A stretch of DNA of 64,000 nt from RI-153 sp963721725 (GTDB lineage: Bacteria > Chloroflexota > Anaerolineae > Caldilineales > Caldilineaceae): contig CAVRLX010000016.1 of NCBI GenBank assembly GCA_963721725.1, positions 124,001 through 188,000 of the forward strand. Direction: 5' to 3'. Shown here one piece after another: positions 7,977-17,688 of this stretch (positions within the stretch are counted from its first letter, which is position 1; each line of letters starts with the position of its first letter). Both the position numbers and the translations under genes were made by a program. The notes beneath the pieces were generated by a model. It was not told the DNA's origin. It saw only the letters and a program-made list of their open reading frames with translations, and did not search any database.

Positions 7977-10024
7977 ATATCCCTGCCTATCCCCCCAGCC
8001 GCCGCGAACCCCTGCGCGAAGTTCACCATGGTGTCGAAGTGGCCGATCCCTATCGCTGGCTAGAGGAGATCGACGCTGCCGAAACTGGCGCGTGGATCGA
8101 ACAACAGAACACGCGCACCTTTGCCCACCTCGGCCAGATCGAGCGGCGCGAGCAGATCCGCCAGCGCATGACCGATCTATGGAACTATGAAAAGTTTGGC
8201 GTGCCATTCAAGCGCGGCGGGCGCTATTTCTTTACGCGCAACGACGGGCTGCAAAATCAAGCGGTGCTTTATTGGATGGCTGCGCTGGACGGCGATCCGA
8301 TTGAATTGCTCGATCCCAACACCCTTTCGGCGGATGGCACGGTGGCGCTGAGCGGCTATGCTGTGAGCGATGATGGCAAATTTTTGGCCTATGGCCTCTC
8401 GGCCTCTGGCTCCGATTGGATGGAATGGCACGTGCGCGAAGTGGAAAGCGGCGCGGATCTGCCCGATCACCTGCGCTGGGTCAAGTTCTCCGGCGCGGCA
8501 TGGACCCCCGACGGCGCAGGCTTTTTCTATAGCCGCTACGACGAACCGCCAGAGGGCGAGACCTATCGCGGCGCAAACTACCACCAAAAGCTCTATTATC
8601 ATGCTATCGGCACAAGCCAGGGCGAGGACGAAGTTGTCTATGCCCGCCCCGATTTCAAAGAGTGGGGTTTTGGGGGCACGGTCAGCGAAGATGGCCGCTA
8701 TCTGCTCATCACCGTCTGGCACGGCACACACCGCGAGACCAACCTCTTCTATCAAGATTTGGTCGAAGGCGGCGCAGTGGTGGAACTGCTGGGCGGCTTT
8801 GAAGCGGACTTTACATTTGTGGGCAATGATGGACCGCTTTTCTACATGTACACAGATCTCGACGCGCCCAACGCCCGCCTGATTGCCATTGACATCACCC
8901 GGCCAGCGCGCCAGCATTGGCGCGAGATTCTGCCCGAAAGCGACGATGCCCTGGAATATGTGCGCTTCGTGGGCGGTCATCTTGTGGCGGTCTATCTGCA
9001 CCACGCCCGCAGCCTCGTGAAGATCTTCCGCCCCGATGGCAGCTTTGTGTGCGCGGTGGATCTGCCCGGCATTGGCACGGTGAGCGGCTTTGACGGGCGC
9101 GCCGATGATCCCGAAACGTTCTTCGCCTTCACCAGTTTCACCGACCCCGGCACGGTCTATCATTACAATGTCGAGACCGATGCGCGCACGATCTTTCGCC
9201 AGCCTGCGTTGCCCTTTGATCCCGCCGATTATGTCACCGAGCAGGTTTTTTACCCCAGCAAGGACGGCACGCGCGTGCCCATGTTCCTGATCCGTCGCAA
9301 GGACGTGACGCCGAGCGCGCAGACGCCGGTCTATCAATATGGCTATGGCGGCTTTACCGTTTCATTGACGCCGCAATTTCGCGTTTCGTGGCTGGTGTGG
9401 ATGGAGATGGGCGGCATGGTGGCGCAGCCGAACCTGCGCGGCGGCGGCGAATATGGCAAAGCCTGGCACGACGCCGGCAAACTCTTGAAGAAACAGAATG
9501 TCTTTGATGACTTTATCGCCGCCGCCGAGTGGTTGATCGAAAAGGGCTACACCAGTACGCCCAAACTGGCGATTGGCGGTGGCAGCAACGGTGGTCTGCT
9601 GGTGGCGGCTTGCCTCACCCAGCGCCCGGAGCTTTTCGGGGCGGCGGTCCCGGCGGTGGGCGTGTTGGACATGTTGCGCTTTCACAAGTTCACGATTGGC
9701 TGGGCCTGGACCAGCGATTACGGCTCGCCAGACAACGCCGACGAGTTCGCGGCGCTGTTGGCCTATTCGCCCTATCACAACACGCGCCCCGGCACAGCCT
9801 ATCCGCCCACGCTTATCATCACCGGCGACCACGACGACCGGGTCTTCCCGGCACACAGTTTCAAGTTCGCCGCCGCGCTGCAACATGCCCAGGCTGGCCC
9901 CGCGCCGATCCTGATCCGCGTGGAGACCAAAGCTGGTCATGGCGCGGGCAAACCCACGGCCAAGATCATCGAGGAGATCGCCGATGTGTGGGCGTTCCTC
10001 AGCGGCGCGCTGGGGATGGACTAA
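7973..10024 (+). CDS. Prolyl oligopeptidase (S9A) family serine peptidase
   Basis: This 683-residue enzyme should cleave short peptides after proline. The N-terminal half (about 70-400) is the seven-bladed beta-propeller that limits substrate size. The C-terminal half is an alpha/beta hydrolase with the nucleophile in GGGSNGG (Ser about 538), the acid in GDHDDRV and the histidine in KAGHGAGK (about 656). The pre-catalytic strand NLRGGGEYGKAWHDAG is typical of S9A. No signal peptide is present, so a cytoplasmic location is expected. The start overlaps the upstream DUF2087 gene by 4 bp. Full length is normal for the family. Confidence 0.96.
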   Translation: MNIPAYPPSRREPLREVHHGVEVADPYRWLEEIDAAETGAWIEQQNTRTFAHLGQIERREQIRQRMTDLWNYEKFGVPFKRGGRYFFTRNDGLQNQAVLYWMAALDGDPIELLDPNTLSADGTVALSGYAVSDDGKFLAYGLSASGSDWMEWHVREVESGADLPDHLRWVKFSGAAWTPDGAGFFYSRYDEPPEGETYRGANYHQKLYYHAIGTSQGEDEVVYARPDFKEWGFGGTVSEDGRYLLITVWHGTHRETNLFYQDLVEGGAVVELLGGFEADFTFVGNDGPLFYMYTDLDAPNARLIAIDITRPARQHWREILPESDDALEYVRFVGGHLVAVYLHHARSLVKIFRPDGSFVCAVDLPGIGTVSGFDGRADDPETFFAFTSFTDPGTVYHYNVETDARTIFRQPALPFDPADYVTEQVFYPSKDGTRVPMFLIRRKDVTPSAQTPVYQYGYGGFTVSLTPQFRVSWLVWMEMGGMVAQPNLRGGGEYGKAWHDAGKLLKKQNVFDDFIAAAEWLIEKGYTSTPKLAIGGGSNGGLLVAACLTQRPELFGAAVPAVGVLDMLRFHKFTIGWAWTSDYGSPDNADEFAALLAYSPYHNTRPGTAYPPTLIITGDHDDRVFPAHSFKFAAALQHAQAGPAPILIRVETKAGHGAGKPTAKIIEEIADVWAFLSGALGMD

Positions 10025-10085
10025 GCAGCGCCACGAAGGAACAGTTCCTGCTCGTTGAACAATGTCATTGTGTGCGGCTGCGGAG
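10021..10085 (-). repeat. Second intergenic repeat family, copy 2
   Basis: Read on the minus strand, this contains GCAGCCGCACACAATGACA and then GTTCCTTCGTGGCGCTGCTT, closely similar to 56741-56805 and less so to 2630-2692. It starts in the stop codon region of the peptidase gene and fills the gap before the convergent transporter gene. Confidence 0.6.
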
Positions 10086-10103
10086 CATAGGCGCGTATAG
10101 GGA

Positions 10104-12315
10104 TTACATCTCGGCTTCCAATAACTTCTCTTCGCCAGCACTATGGACAAGCAAAACTGTGCCTAGTGTGCTGACCAGTTCATTGAGTTGTTCGGCATAG
10201 GGGGCTTGCTCTTGGGACTGGGGACGGTTCATGCCCAGCAGGGTAAGGTCGGTCTGCTGACTCCACTCGATGGCTATCTGGGCAAAGGATTGGGTTTCGG
10301 GAGCGACGATCACCACGGGATCGGCGGCCAGGCGCACTTCATCCAATAACTGGCGCAGATGGTCCTCGGTCTGTTGAACGCCCTCGGCAGCGTGGATCAC
10401 CCGTAATAGACGCACGCGCGCCCCGCGCCACGAGGGATGTTTGGCGACGATGTGGGCCAGCAACATCATGAGATCGGCGTTATGGCTGCGCCCGCGCCAC
10501 CAGACGTCAATCACCTTTTTGCGGCCAAAGCCACGGGTTGCATCATGTTGCAAAAAGAGCACCGATTTCCCCAATTCCACCAGCGTATCCATTAACTGGA
10601 TCTGTTGGCTGCGCCCCTCGGCAGTGCGGCTCCAGCCCAACAAGACGGCGTTGGGTTCCAGCCCGCCCACGCCGTGGGCCTGGGCCACTGTCACCGCGCC
10701 TGCATAGAAATCCGCGACCACATCAGCCTCGGCAAAAGCGGTCATGTGCCGATCTTGAATGTAGCTGCGGATCTGGCGACGGGCCAGGCTGCGCAACCTA
10801 TGCCCGGCAATCTGGCGCACATCACCCACCAAAAGTTGAAAGAACGAGACCACACCTTGCCCCATGCTCAGCCACTCGGCCACCTCCACCAGCGATTCAC
10901 GGTTATGGGGCTGCCCGGTGAAAACCAGCAAATTAGGCCGCCAGTTTTTAACATGATAGCGCTGGGTTTCCAGGTTGAGCAGTGCCCAGCGCGCCACGGT
11001 AAACCAGAGGCCGCTGCGCACATCGCCCCAGGTGCGGGTGATGGCGCGGCGTTGCAGATAGAAATAGAGACCATAGCTGAGCAGAATGGCGAAAATCGTC
11101 GCCAAGGGGTTGATCAAAAACATGGCGGCATAGCAGCCCAGCCGCGCCCAGCAGCGAGACGCTCCAATGGATGCGAAAGCGCGGGCGAAAGCTGGGGTTG
11201 CCCACCAGGCGCTCGATGCTCGCCACCAGATTGGTCATGCCATAGGTGTTGAGGAAAAACATGGTGATAACCGGTGCCACAACGTTGAGATCGCCGGCCC
11301 AGATCACGGCCACGGCGATGCCGGTGCTGACCAGCACAGCCAGGCGCGGCTCGGTGGGGCTGCCCATTTGATGGGTCAATACGCGCGGCACCACGTTATC
11401 CCGCGCAATGGCTTGCAGTGTGCGCGGCGCAGACATGATGCTGCCCAGGGCAGAGGAAAGCGTAGCCGCCCACACGCCTAACAAGATCAGAAAGGGCCAG
11501 CGGGCGATGCTTTCCATGACGATGGTATTGGTCTTGAGTTCTTCGGGCGTGGCGTGGGTGGAGAGCCAAAAGATGGCGGCAAAGTAGACGAGCGCGGTGA
11601 CCAAAATGGAGGCGATGGTGCCGAGCGGAATGCTTTTGCTGGGATCTTTCAAGTCGCCCGACATGCTCGTGCCCACTTCAATGCCCGTCACCGCCGGAAA
11701 AAAGACGGCAAAGGCCAGCCAGAAGGTGACCCCTTCGCTGTAGCGGGGTGTCAGCACGGGCACGCCGATGGCATCCCAGCCGCCACTGAAGAAAGAAATC
11801 AGCGAAAGGGCCAGGATGGCGAGAATACCATATTGGATTTTAAGGGCAAAATCAGCGCCGATATAGGCGATAGCACAGAAAAGTAGTGCCACACTGGTGG
11901 CAATCAGGCGCGCATCCAACGCCGCAAAAGCAGGCAAAGTCTGGATGGCCTCGGTGAAGCCGATAATGTAGAAGGCAATGGAGATGGCCTGTGACAAATA
12001 GAGTGGAATGCCAATCGCCCCGCCGATCTCCAGCCCCAGCGAGCGCGAGATAATGTAATAATTGCCACCCGCGCGCACTTGCATGGCCGTGGCAATCGCC
12101 GAAAGCGAAAGCCCCGTGAGCAGCGAAATGCTGTTGGCAATCGCCACAATCACCAGCGCGCCGATCAATCCGGTCTGCCCCACCACCCACCCGGCCCGCA
12201 AGAAAAGAATGATGCCCAGAATTGTGAGGACATTGGGCGTAAAAACACCGCCAAAGGTGCCAAAACGAGCAGTGGAGGGTTTGCTGGTGGGGAGTATCGT
12301 CGTTGTTGCGGTCAT
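10104..12315 (-). CDS. SLC12-type (cation-chloride cotransporter-like) APC permease, frameshifted
   Basis: The first frame (12315 to about 11135) encodes about 395 residues with a GTFGGVFTPNVLTILGIILF start and up to ten further helices, matching the APC-superfamily core of Na-K-Cl and K-Cl cotransporters. The second frame (about 11123 to 10104) supplies the last helices (MFLINPLATIFAILLSYGLY) and a soluble C-terminal domain resembling the SLC12 C-terminal region. The frames meet inside SLLGAAG and CYAAMFLIN around 11120-11140, so one base is in error or mutated. Joined, the product is about 735 residues. It should carry cations with chloride or amino acids; ion specificity cannot be read here. 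SD at 12315 is weak. Confidence 0.82.
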
Positions 12316-12440
12316 TGGGTTTCATGTCCATAAACAGGCGCACAACCGCGGCGGGGGAGACCGTGGGGAAGACGCTTACGGTTTCAGGCTAAAGCGGACA
12401 AATGGTGAGATGCGAACGCTTTGTGTTTCTTCGTGAACGG

Positions 12441-13688
12441 TTACGATTCGAGAGCAGCGCGCCAAGCGGAGGGGACGGCGTCGCTGACGGCAATCTTTTT
12501 GGCCCCAATAAAGGTGGCTAATTCGCGCACAGTGTCCGCAATCGCCGCGCCACTCTCGGCGTTGACGTCGCTTTCATGTTCCGGGTAGATGGCCTCAATG
12601 CGATAGGTTTTGGTTTTGCGGTCCATCTTAGAATCCATGCGCCCGATCAGGCGGTCGCCATGCAGAATTGGCAAGACGTAATAGCCATATTGGCGTTTGG
12701 CCGCAGGCACGTAAATCTCAATCCGATAGTAAAAATCAAAGAATTGTTCGGTGCGGTTGCGGTCACAGATCAAGTTATCAAAGGGCGAAAGCAACACTGT
12801 GCGCGGTTGCCAGCCGCCATTGCGGATGGCGTCGAGCAGGGGCAACGTCTGGCGGTGGATGTACCACGGGCCGGGCCATTCGCCGCGCTCGTCGTCCACA
12901 ATGGCCGCGGGCACGATTACCCCTTCGTCCACCATCTCGACCAGCCGTTTGCCCAGGGTGGGATAGCGCTTGCGGATAAAGTGATTGTTGATCTGCGGCT
13001 GCGTGGCAATGCCCAGGGCTTGTAGCGAGCGTTGTGCCGATTGGCGCACCACCTCTTCTTCACTCCACGGTTCATGATCCATCCACTCATGCAGCCAGGC
13101 ATCGGCCAGATGCCACAACTTTTGATTGGCGCGCCGCCCCACCGCCAACACATGGCCGCTGCCATACAGAAAATCTAACATGCGCGCCACGTTGCGTCCC
13201 GTGTTCCAGCCGCTGTTAGAATCCCACGGCACGGCGGCGATGTCCTCAAAATCGCCGGTTGCCAGCGGTCCTTCGGCATGGAGTCGCTCCATAATATGGG
13301 TTTGAAGCGCGGCGTTGGCCGCCATCCATTCGCGAATACGGCCATGCCAGACGCTGTCGCCGGTGTAGCCTTCGCCCATGGCGCGCGCAAAGAGCGGGTA
13401 ATCTTCGGTGAGCACCAGCGAGGCGCAGTGTGCCCACGCCTCGAAAATGGCGCGGTCTTCGCTCTGCAACGATTCCAGCAGCGCCGGGTCGAACGATCCC
13501 AGGCGGCTCCACAGCACAAGCAGTTGGGTGCGTTCCACGGCGCGGATGGGATCGATCTGCACACAGTTGAGGGCGCGGAAGATCTCCAAAATGCCCGACT
13601 TGGTGGCCGGTGGCCGTGGGCCAGCCAGCCGCTGCGCCATCACCGCCAAACGGCGGGCTTCGGTGGGGGTAAGTTGCAGTGTGGTCAT
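12441..13688 (-). CDS. YcaQ/AlkX-like winged-helix DNA glycosylase
   Basis: This 415-residue protein belongs to the HTH_42 (YcaQ) family, whose Escherichia coli member removes alkylated bases and unhooks interstrand crosslinks. It shows the family catalytic region near residue 40: NCVQIDPIRAVERTQLLVLW, with the QxD motif that distinguishes AlkX-like from AlkZ-like (QxQ) members. Later blocks include WMDHEPW and LLSPFDNLICDR. The ATG at 13688 overlaps the stop of the upstream ABM gene (ATGA), so the pair is coupled. A longer in-frame extension upstream is rejected because it would run through that gene. It is the last gene of the three-gene operon 15156-12441. Confidence 0.88.
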   Translation of the reverse strand: MTTLQLTPTEARRLAVMAQRLAGPRPPATKSGILEIFRALNCVQIDPIRAVERTQLLVLWSRLGSFDPALLESLQSEDRAIFEAWAHCASLVLTEDYPLFARAMGEGYTGDSVWHGRIREWMAANAALQTHIMERLHAEGPLATGDFEDIAAVPWDSNSGWNTGRNVARMLDFLYGSGHVLAVGRRANQKLWHLADAWLHEWMDHEPWSEEEVVRQSAQRSLQALGIATQPQINNHFIRKRYPTLGKRLVEMVDEGVIVPAAIVDDERGEWPGPWYIHRQTLPLLDAIRNGGWQPRTVLLSPFDNLICDRNRTEQFFDFYYRIEIYVPAAKRQYGYYVLPILHGDRLIGRMDSKMDRKTKTYRIEAIYPEHESDVNAESGAAIADTVRELATFIGAKKIAVSDAVPSAWRAALES

Positions 13689-14011
13689 TGCGCTTTCTTC
13701 CCAGAGAAAACAGGTTGGTAATGCTCCACAGTGGGGAAGGGATCGTAGAAATGGTGGAGCAATCGTTTCCATTCCTGATAAGCGGGCGAGCCGCGAAAGC
13801 CTTCAATATGAGCCGCGAGCGTCTCCCAATGAACGAGCAGAATGTACTGGCTGGGCTGCTCTATACAACGCTGTAACTCGTGATTCAGATAGCCCGGCAT
13901 GCTGCTAATGATACGCTGTGCCTGGGCAAAAGCCGCTTCAAAGGCAGACTCTTGCCCAGGTCGCACCGACAAAATCGCCACTTCAAGGATGGGAAATGCC
14001 GGTATCGTCAC
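13685..14011 (-). CDS. Antibiotic biosynthesis monooxygenase (ABM) domain protein
   Basis: The small 108-residue protein has a dimeric alpha+beta barrel pattern: AILSVRPGQESAFEAAFAQA, then MPGYLNHELQRCIEQPSQYILLVHWETLAAH. This matches PF03992. Such proteins act on quinones, heme or polyketides, or serve only as small dimer modules. It overlaps by 4 bp (ATGA) with the genes on both sides, so it is translated with M20 upstream and AlkX downstream. No specific substrate can be inferred. Confidence 0.85.
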   Translation of the reverse strand: MTIPAFPILEVAILSVRPGQESAFEAAFAQAQRIISSMPGYLNHELQRCIEQPSQYILLVHWETLAAHIEGFRGSPAYQEWKRLLHHFYDPFPTVEHYQPVFSGKKAQ

Positions 14012-15156
14012 CGCAGCACCGCTTCGCTGATGGCTTGGTATCCCTGCGCTGCGGCGAGTAAATCATCCAGTTTCAGCCGTTCATTGATAATGTGGGCGTC
14101 GCTTTCCGTGGCCGGGCCAAAGCCCACGCTGGGGATGCCCGCCACGCCCGCGCTCCAGGCCGCATTGGTGCAGAAGCGGTACGCCGCGGTTTGGGCGGCG
14201 ATGCCCGCGCCGTGCAGCGCGCCCAGCGCCGTTTGCACAAAGGCGTCATCTTCGGGCAGCAGCCAGGCCGGGAAGAATTTCTCTTGCACAAAGGCATAGC
14301 CGGTGTAACTCTTATAGTCGCCCACGCCGACCGTAGCGCTGAACTGAATATCGCCCAGTTCGGGTCGCCCGGTAATCGCGCCCAACACATCCTCGGCACG
14401 TTCGCCGGGGAGCAAACGCCGATCATAGGTGGCGCGGCAAATGCTGGGGATCACCGAATGGCCGGGGTAGGGATCAGAGATAATATCGGTGAGGGCAAAG
14501 ATGGCCGGCCCCATGAGAGCATCTTCGGGCAGCGCCAGATCTTCCACGGCGGCGATGACGCGCATCATGTCTAGCACGGCGTTGCGCCCCTGTTGCGGCG
14601 CGGACGAATGCGACGGCTTGCCCACGGTCTGCAAATGGACCTCGGCGCGCCCGCGCCCGCCGCGCACGAGATTGAGATCGCTGGCCTCGCCAATCACGAC
14701 AAAATCGGCCCCGGTCTGTGCCACCACCTTTGCCAAGGCCACGCCTTCGAGCACTTCTTCCAACACCGAGGCGCTGACCACCACTTTGCCGCGTATCTGG
14801 CTGCGATCCAGCGCCGCGGCGGCATAGACCATGGCCGCCAGCGCGCCTTTCATGTCTGCGGCGCCGCGGCCATGCAGCGCGCCGCCCATCACTTCGCCGC
14901 TGAACGGATCGAGATCCCAGGGCACGCCGGGCGAGACGCCCACGGTGTCGGTATGGGCGTCAAAGACAATCGTCGGCCCCGCCGCCTTGCCTTCGATGAT
15001 CCCAAACACATTGCCCGCTTCGTCGGTGTGGACACTATCATAGCCTAGGCTTTTCATCTCGTGTTCGACACGCTGGGCGACTTCGCGCTCCTCGCCGCTG
15101 AGGCTGGGCATGCGCACAATATCACGGGCAAATGAAATCAAGCGTCCACTATCCAT
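14008..15156 (-). CDS. M20 family metallopeptidase (YgeY-like)
   Basis: The 382-residue product is an M20/ArgE/DapE-type zinc hydrolase. Zinc-binding motifs are DAHTDTVGV (with His and Asp ligands), GRGAADMKGALAA (bridging Asp) and SASVLEEVLEG (general-base Glu and ligand). The dimerisation domain sits around GRAEVHLQTVGKPSHSS. The sequence resembles the YgeY group linked in some bacteria to selenium metabolism, but no such genes are nearby. The start at 15156 is chosen because GGAGG lies five bases upstream; an earlier in-frame ATG at 15201 lacks this. It is the first gene of the overlapping operon with ABM and AlkX. Confidence 0.9.
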   Translation of the reverse strand: MDSGRLISFARDIVRMPSLSGEEREVAQRVEHEMKSLGYDSVHTDEAGNVFGIIEGKAAGPTIVFDAHTDTVGVSPGVPWDLDPFSGEVMGGALHGRGAADMKGALAAMVYAAAALDRSQIRGKVVVSASVLEEVLEGVALAKVVAQTGADFVVIGEASDLNLVRGGRGRAEVHLQTVGKPSHSSAPQQGRNAVLDMMRVIAAVEDLALPEDALMGPAIFALTDIISDPYPGHSVIPSICRATYDRRLLPGERAEDVLGAITGRPELGDIQFSATVGVGDYKSYTGYAFVQEKFFPAWLLPEDDAFVQTALGALHGAGIAAQTAAYRFCTNAAWSAGVAGIPSVGFGPATESDAHIINERLKLDDLLAAAQGYQAISEAVLR

Positions 15157-15344
15157 CAGTCCTCCAAAAGGGTCAGGGTGCGAGTGCGGTGAGGAATCCA
15201 TCGCCGTGTGGATCCGAAAAAGTAATCACTCTATTTTACCGGAAATGACTTCATCAGAGAAATCCCCTCAAGGAACTTTGGGCTGGGGAGCAACGTCCAC
15301 AAAACCAACAGAGACTTTAAGCTACACACTTTAATCTATAGACT

Positions 15345-15437
15345 GTACCTAGTCAGGTGCGACGCACTCGCCAGGCGTAGATTGGGGGTGAAACGCTTGT
15401 GTGGCGAGTGCGTCGCACCCTGCACCTGTATCGTTAC
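15345..15437. mobile_element. MITE-like palindromic element, copy B
   Basis: This 93-bp copy has arms TCAGGTGCGACGCACTCGCC and GGCGAGTGCGTCGCACCCTG around a 31-bp centre, and outer ends GTACC and GTTAC. It fills much of the 322-bp gap between the M20 and lipoprotein genes. No clean 8-bp target duplication abuts it, but ACTTTAAGCTACA occurs on both sides (15314-15326 and 15441-15453). Apart from the element I see nothing else in this gap except the downstream gene's Shine-Dalgarno. Confidence 0.7.
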
Positions 15438-15478
15438 TACACTTTAAGCTACAACACTATTTCACAAGGAGAACCGTT

Positions 15479-16582
15479 ATGTCCCCTGGTACATTTGTTT
15501 GGACTCTTGTTATGTTACTCTTGCTTCTCTCTGGCTGTGTGGCTGCGCCACCATCCGCCATTGATCCATCTTCGCCAACGCAATCGATTGTTACACCCGC
15601 TCCGGCGACAGGTACACCCGTGGCCACCGATACGCCCAAACCGCGCCTTGCGCCTGTGGCAGCCTTGCCCCTGCTCTGTGAATGTGGCAACCGCTTCATT
15701 TTGCTAGAGCAGGGTGAGGCTACACCGCTTGGCCTACCCGACGGCCTGATCGGGCTGTACTACGACTTTGCGCCCAGCACACGCCACATTCTGTATGGCA
15801 GCCAGTTCCCCGATCATGGGGCAGGGCCAGCCACGCTCTCGGTCACTGATCTGCTGGCCTATGATCTGACAAGTGGCGAAAGCAGGGCGCTCATTGCCGA
15901 TGAAATCGTGGTGCGCGCCGAGTGGGCAGCCGATGGGCAGAGCATCGTCTATGTGGCGGCCACGGACGCTACCTATGAACTGCGCTGGCGTTCCCCGGAT
16001 GGCAGTGAACGTCTACTGGCTGTGGATGTGTCGCCCTTCTTCCACAGCGCCCCCAGCGGGGAACAGATTGCCTTCACCCGTGAAAGCCCCTATGCCGACG
16101 CAGCGCCCGGCTTTTTTGTCGTGGATCTTGACACCGGCGAAGAGCGGCAGATCTCAGATCTGGATCGGGGCGGCACAGGCGGGTTGGAAGAAAAGCCTGT
16201 GTGGACACCCAATCAGGATGCCTTCTATATGAACTTTCAGCGCAGCGAAGAGCTAAACGGCCTTTTCCGTTTTGATCTCGACGCCGCCGAGACAAAGGTT
16301 ACTTTTGATCCGGCGCTGGCCGAGCAGCCCTGGTATACCTTTGCGCCTATGCTTGGCGTGTGGCTCTCACCCACCGAGGTGCTGGGCACGGCCAATATCT
16401 ACAGCGATATTACGCCCATGGGCGGCCAGCCCACGGTGATCCGCTACACGTTGGACGAAAGTGGCACGGTGATCACCGAAAGCAGTCTTGTAGTCGAGGG
16501 CATCTTGCTTGGCTGGAACGTCCCCGGCGAGTCCGTCTGGGTATTGGCCGATCCCAATCCCCGTGTGGTGGCATTGCCATAA
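15479..16582 (+). CDS. Lipoprotein with TolB-like beta-propeller
   Basis: A 367-residue exported protein. The N-terminus has a lipoprotein signal peptide: hydrophobic VWTLVMLLLL followed by the lipobox LSGC near residue 18. A Thr/Pro/Ala-rich linker (about 25-55) is followed by repeated WD40/PD40-type blades such as ADGQSIVYVAATDATYELRW and PSGEQIAFTRESP, as in TolB propellers. The start at 15479 follows AAGGAGAACC. An in-frame GTG at 15401 is rejected because those codons come from the palindromic element. It probably sits on the outer face of the membrane; ligand unknown. Confidence 0.85.
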   Translation: MSPGTFVWTLVMLLLLLSGCVAAPPSAIDPSSPTQSIVTPAPATGTPVATDTPKPRLAPVAALPLLCECGNRFILLEQGEATPLGLPDGLIGLYYDFAPSTRHILYGSQFPDHGAGPATLSVTDLLAYDLTSGESRALIADEIVVRAEWAADGQSIVYVAATDATYELRWRSPDGSERLLAVDVSPFFHSAPSGEQIAFTRESPYADAAPGFFVVDLDTGEERQISDLDRGGTGGLEEKPVWTPNQDAFYMNFQRSEELNGLFRFDLDAAETKVTFDPALAEQPWYTFAPMLGVWLSPTEVLGTANIYSDITPMGGQPTVIRYTLDESGTVITESSLVVEGILLGWNVPGESVWVLADPNPRVVALP

Positions 16583-16628
16583 CCACAATCTGCTGTGGAC
16601 TTTCACAGGGTTAAACGATTAACACATA

Positions 16629-16654
16629 GGCGGTCCCAGAGTCCTGGGACCGCC
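16629..16654. other. Perfect 10-bp hairpin
   Basis: GGCGGTCCCA, a 6-nt loop, then TGGGACCGCC. It lies 47 bp after the lipoprotein gene. There is no T-run, so it is a weak terminator candidate at best. Confidence 0.5.
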
Positions 16655-16719
16655 GACCTCCTGTCCGGCCACGCTTCCCGCCTCACGCCGCCCATTCTGG
16701 AGGAAAGCGCCCTCTTTGG

Positions 16720-16725
16720 TATAAT
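16720..16725 (+). promoter_or_regulatory. Candidate -10 box of the translin operon
   Basis: TATAAT lies 37 bp before the translin start codon. No clear TTGACA is found at normal spacing, so only the -10 is claimed. Confidence 0.4.
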
Positions 16726-16762
16726 AGAGTGAATTCTCGCTGCTCATGCCAAAGGAAACGCC

Positions 16763-17398
16763 ATGCACCAGTCTCAGTTTGCGGATATTATCGACACCAT
16801 CACCGGAGAGTTGGAGACCATCAATGCCTTGCGCGATGACACCCTGCAACGCAGCCGGTCGCTGGTGCGCTCATGTGCCCACAGCATCCGCGCCATCCAC
16901 CGCCATGAACTGGACGAAGCTGCCCAGATGTTGGCCCAAGCCCGCCAGGATGCCGCCGAGATGGTGGCTCCCCTCGGCGAATACCCTGCGCTCTATCATG
17001 CTGGCTATACTCAGGACGCGCTTAAAGAGTTGGTTGAGGCCCATCTGGTCTATGCGCTTGTCTCCGAGACCGATCTACCACAGCCTAGCCAACTTCATGT
17101 CACCGGGGCCACCTATCTTAACGGCATGAGCGAAGCCGCCACCGAAATGCGCCGCTTTGTGCTCGACCTTATGCGTCGCAACCAAGTGGAAGCAGCCGAA
17201 CCCTATTTGGCGGCTATGGACGACATCTATACCCTGCTTACCGCTGTGGATTTCCCCGACGCCGTCACTGGCGGGCTGCGCCGCCAGACAGACGTACTGC
17301 GCAGTGTCCTAGAGCGCACCCGCGGCGACCTCACCCTGGGCATGCGCCAAGAGCAACTGCAACTGGCGCTACAACGCGTTGAAGACAAAATCGGATAG
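16763..17398 (+). CDS. Translin family protein
   Basis: The 211-residue all-alpha protein matches the translin/TRAX fold: RSCAHSIRAIHRHELDEA early, then YLNGMSEAATEMRRFVLDLM, MDDIYTLLTAVDFPDAV and LRRQTDVLRSVLERTRGDL near the C-terminus. In eukaryotes translin with TRAX forms the RNA-processing C3PO nuclease; in archaea and some bacteria single translin-like proteins occur with unknown roles. The Glu residues around EAATEMRR could be the acidic residues of a TRAX-like active site (inference). It is the first gene of a three-gene run; the next gene begins 4 bp after its stop. Confidence 0.9.
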   Translation: MHQSQFADIIDTITGELETINALRDDTLQRSRSLVRSCAHSIRAIHRHELDEAAQMLAQARQDAAEMVAPLGEYPALYHAGYTQDALKELVEAHLVYALVSETDLPQPSQLHVTGATYLNGMSEAATEMRRFVLDLMRRNQVEAAEPYLAAMDDIYTLLTAVDFPDAVTGGLRRQTDVLRSVLERTRGDLTLGMRQEQLQLALQRVEDKIG

Positions 17399-17402
17399 CC
17401 TC

Positions 17403-17660
17403 ATGCCCAAAGACCGTTCCCTTGTCCGTGCCAGTGATATTGGCCTGTGGAGCTTTTGTAACCGCGCTTGGTGGCTGGCCCATGTGGAAGCAGCCCCCCC
17501 CGAGAATCCCGAAGCCCTGGCCGCGGGGACGCGCGCCCACGCCGCGCACGGGCGCAGCCTGCATCGATCCACACAAATGGCACGGGTGGGGCTGTTGCTC
17601 TGCCTCATCGGGCTGGGTCTGTTTGCCCTCTTTTTACTCTTTGGCTGGCCGGGATCGTAG
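17403..17660 (+). CDS. Small membrane protein with Cas4/RecB-nuclease-like N-terminus
   Basis: The 85-residue product begins RASDIGLWSFCNRAWWLAHV, resembling the N-terminal block of Cas4/Dna2-type PD-(D/E)XK nucleases where a Cys starts the iron-sulfur site. The following GTRAHAAHGRSLH also resembles the Cas4 H-region. It then ends in a single transmembrane helix (MARVGLLLCLIGLGLFALFL). The D and ExK catalytic motifs and the C-terminal cysteines are absent, so nuclease activity is not expected. The ATG at 17403 lies 4 bp after the translin stop and strong coupling is likely. I have seen similar short proteins in Chloroflexota, but function is unknown. Confidence 0.7.
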   Translation: MPKDRSLVRASDIGLWSFCNRAWWLAHVEAAPPENPEALAAGTRAHAAHGRSLHRSTQMARVGLLLCLIGLGLFALFLLFGWPGS

Positions 17661-17688
17661 ATCTGGCCTTTTGTTATGGCGTGTTTTA

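Noticed and set aside
8177..9337. Long open frame antisense to the prolyl oligopeptidase gene
   Set aside because: The plus-strand enzyme is conserved over its whole length; the antisense frame has no family features and reflects high GC codon bias. The same applies to antisense frames over argD (46511-47863), gatB (25463-26677) and HtrA (55687-56826).
15401..15478. GTG start giving a longer lipoprotein (MASASHP)
   Set aside because: These codons are in the palindromic element, and the signal peptide begins at 15479 behind a good Shine-Dalgarno.
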